Below are positions 63,270 to 64,000 of a stretch of DNA of 64,000 nt, in pieces. The notes under the pieces were generated by a model. It was not told where the DNA came from and did no database searches. It saw nothing but the letters and a program-made list of their open reading frames with translations. The position numbers were made by a program, and so were the translations under genes. The stretch comes from Pseudomonas borbori. Its GTDB lineage: Bacteria; Pseudomonadota; Gammaproteobacteria; Pseudomonadales; Pseudomonadaceae. The stretch spans positions 1-64,000 of the forward strand of contig NZ_FOWX01000030.1 in the NCBI RefSeq assembly GCF_900115555.1, read 5' to 3'. Every line of letters starts with the position of its first letter. Position 1 is the first letter of the stretch.

Positions 63270-63754
63270 CAAACAAAACAATCATCTCATCAATTGACAA
63301 AAATAATTTTTATATCGCGATTGAAAATTTATTCACCCGCTTCCCTGAGAAAATAACTTGTGTATCTGAAGAAAGCTTTCGCAGGGTATACGACTCGGAA
63401 CATGCAAGAAAAGCGAAGAACATAGTCTACCTATTTCGCAGCGAGAAAAATGTTAGTCGCCTGAAAGGCGAAAGCAACATAATTTATATCGGCCAAACGA
63501 AATCTAGCTTCAATAAACGATATCATCCTCACGCAAAACGTCATGCAACATCAGAAGCAAATTCCCTAAAATTTTCGCACATAATCGAAAACTACGGCCC
63601 CATTAGCATTTCGGCATGTAACTTCTCAACGTTCGGGGAAAGCATTTTACAGGCCGAGGGACAGTTGCTGTGGTGGTACTTCCAAAACCACTGTGAGTAT
63701 CCGCCCGTGAATTATACAAAAACAAAAGTAAGAAATAGTGTGGTTTGCGTATAA
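63266..63754 (+). CDS. Cassette 10, gene b: GIY-YIG nuclease-fold protein
   Basis: A 162-aa protein. NIVYLFR at 52-58 (the GIY equivalent), NIIYIGQTKSS at 71-81 (YIG), R85 in FNKRY, E131 in LQAEGQ and N149 in PPVNY form the complete GIY-YIG nuclease set. No DNA-binding domain is added. It is coupled to the acidic gene before it. Possible functions are defence, toxin or homing; none can be chosen from sequence. Confidence 0.85.
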   Translation: MTNKTIISSIDKNNFYIAIENLFTRFPEKITCVSEESFRRVYDSEHARKAKNIVYLFRSEKNVSRLKGESNIIYIGQTKSSFNKRYHPHAKRHATSEANSLKFSHIIENYGPISISACNFSTFGESILQAEGQLLWWYFQNHCEYPPVNYTKTKVRNSVVCV

Positions 63755-63825
63755 CAATGCGCTCAAATCGCTCACTTCGTTCGCTGGGACGGGCTAAAGC
63801 CCGCCCCTTAGCTTAATCGTTATAA
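63749..63825 (+). repeat. attC 10
   Basis: R'' GTATAAC at 63749, R' GTTATAA at 63819. The arms are those of attC 7 with the standard GGGCTAAAGCCC core. Length 77 bp. Confidence 0.95.
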
Positions 63826-63839
63826 CCAGAGAGTTCGCC

Positions 63840-64000
63840 ATGCATCGGAGTAAAGGCTTTAACCAAGGATTACCCAAGAAGGCTCTCTTTGGCTATCCAG
63901 CTTGGCTCATCCTTGCTTTACTCTTGCCCATAGCCTCGGGCACCGACTTCCTATCTGCTCTATTAAATCAAATATCAACTATCCAAAACACAACTGAACA
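63840..64000 (+). CDS. Cassette 11: partial membrane protein
   Basis: An open frame from the ATG at 63840 runs off the window end (53 codons seen): MHRSKGFNQGLPKKALFGYP, then a hydrophobic stretch AWLILALLLPIASG (about 22-35). It begins 20 bases after the attC 10 cleavage point, so is the first gene of cassette 11. A partial membrane or exported protein; family cannot be told. Confidence 0.6.
   Translation, partial: MHRSKGFNQGLPKKALFGYPAWLILALLLPIASGTDFLSALLNQISTIQNTTE

Noticed and set aside
57000..63825. Regularly recurring 75-bp repeats considered as a CRISPR array
   Set aside because: Spacing is 270-1250 bases with genes between, and R''/R' core sites are those of attC; this is an integron.

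Overview
The window is a high-GC gammaproteobacterial chromosome segment, most likely Pseudomonas sensu lato of the stutzeri/alcaligenes/mendocina kind. The evidence is gene content and order matching known Pseudomonas neighbourhoods (adk-ppc; a MalT-type regulator with DUF1329, DUF1302 and an acyl-CoA ligase; universal stress protein-pykA-enoyl-CoA hydratase-ferredoxin reductase-SadC-like GGDEF-fumarase), together with a chromosomal integron whose attC sites are of the Pseudomonas type. No rRNA, tRNA, CRISPR array or complete insertion sequence was seen.

Layout: 1-4.5 kb adenylate kinase and PEP carboxylase. 4.6-13.2 kb a MalT-type regulator and a DUF1329/DUF1302/fatty-acyl-CoA ligase cluster. 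13.5-23.5 kb mixed housekeeping genes: LysE exporter, D-2-hydroxyacid dehydrogenase, rsmC, a Mn2+ riboswitch with a TMEM165/GDT1-type exporter, an M48 lipoprotein protease, an SRAP protein without the usual histidine, a CPXCG/DUF2007 pair, an acyltransferase and a YajG-type lipoprotein. 23.5-28.2 kb mqo behind a long leader, a PilZ protein, small envelope proteins and a tandem Usp. 28.2-36.6 kb pykA, enoyl-CoA hydratase, a ferredoxin reductase overlapping a diguanylate cyclase gene, fumarase and rlhA. 36.8-41.5 kb an OprC-like TonB receptor with DUF2946, and a second diguanylate cyclase. 41.6-50.7 kb a methyltransferase, the nitric-oxide detoxification locus norR/norVW with three NorR sites and a sigma-54 promoter, and envelope and redox genes. 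51.1-55.1 kb a compact otsB-GH15-otsA trehalose operon.

55.3-64.0 kb is the start of a chromosomal integron. intI lies on the minus strand behind a perfect LexA box, followed by attI and eleven AT-rich cassettes, ten of them complete, all reading away from intI. Eight of the ten attC sites are near-identical and two (the first and ninth) are divergent. Cargo includes an Mrr-like nuclease, a predicted PD-(D/E)XK protein, an AbiTii-domain protein, a GIY-YIG nuclease with a coupled partner, a GrpB-family protein, a SnoaL-like protein, a secreted protein and small membrane proteins. This nuclease- and abortive-infection-flavoured cargo is the best candidate for undescribed biology here.

Two intergenic repeat families recur: a GGGTGCGC/GCGCACCC inverted repeat seen at four loci, and a roughly 125-bp MITE-like element with 25-bp inverted ends seen twice.
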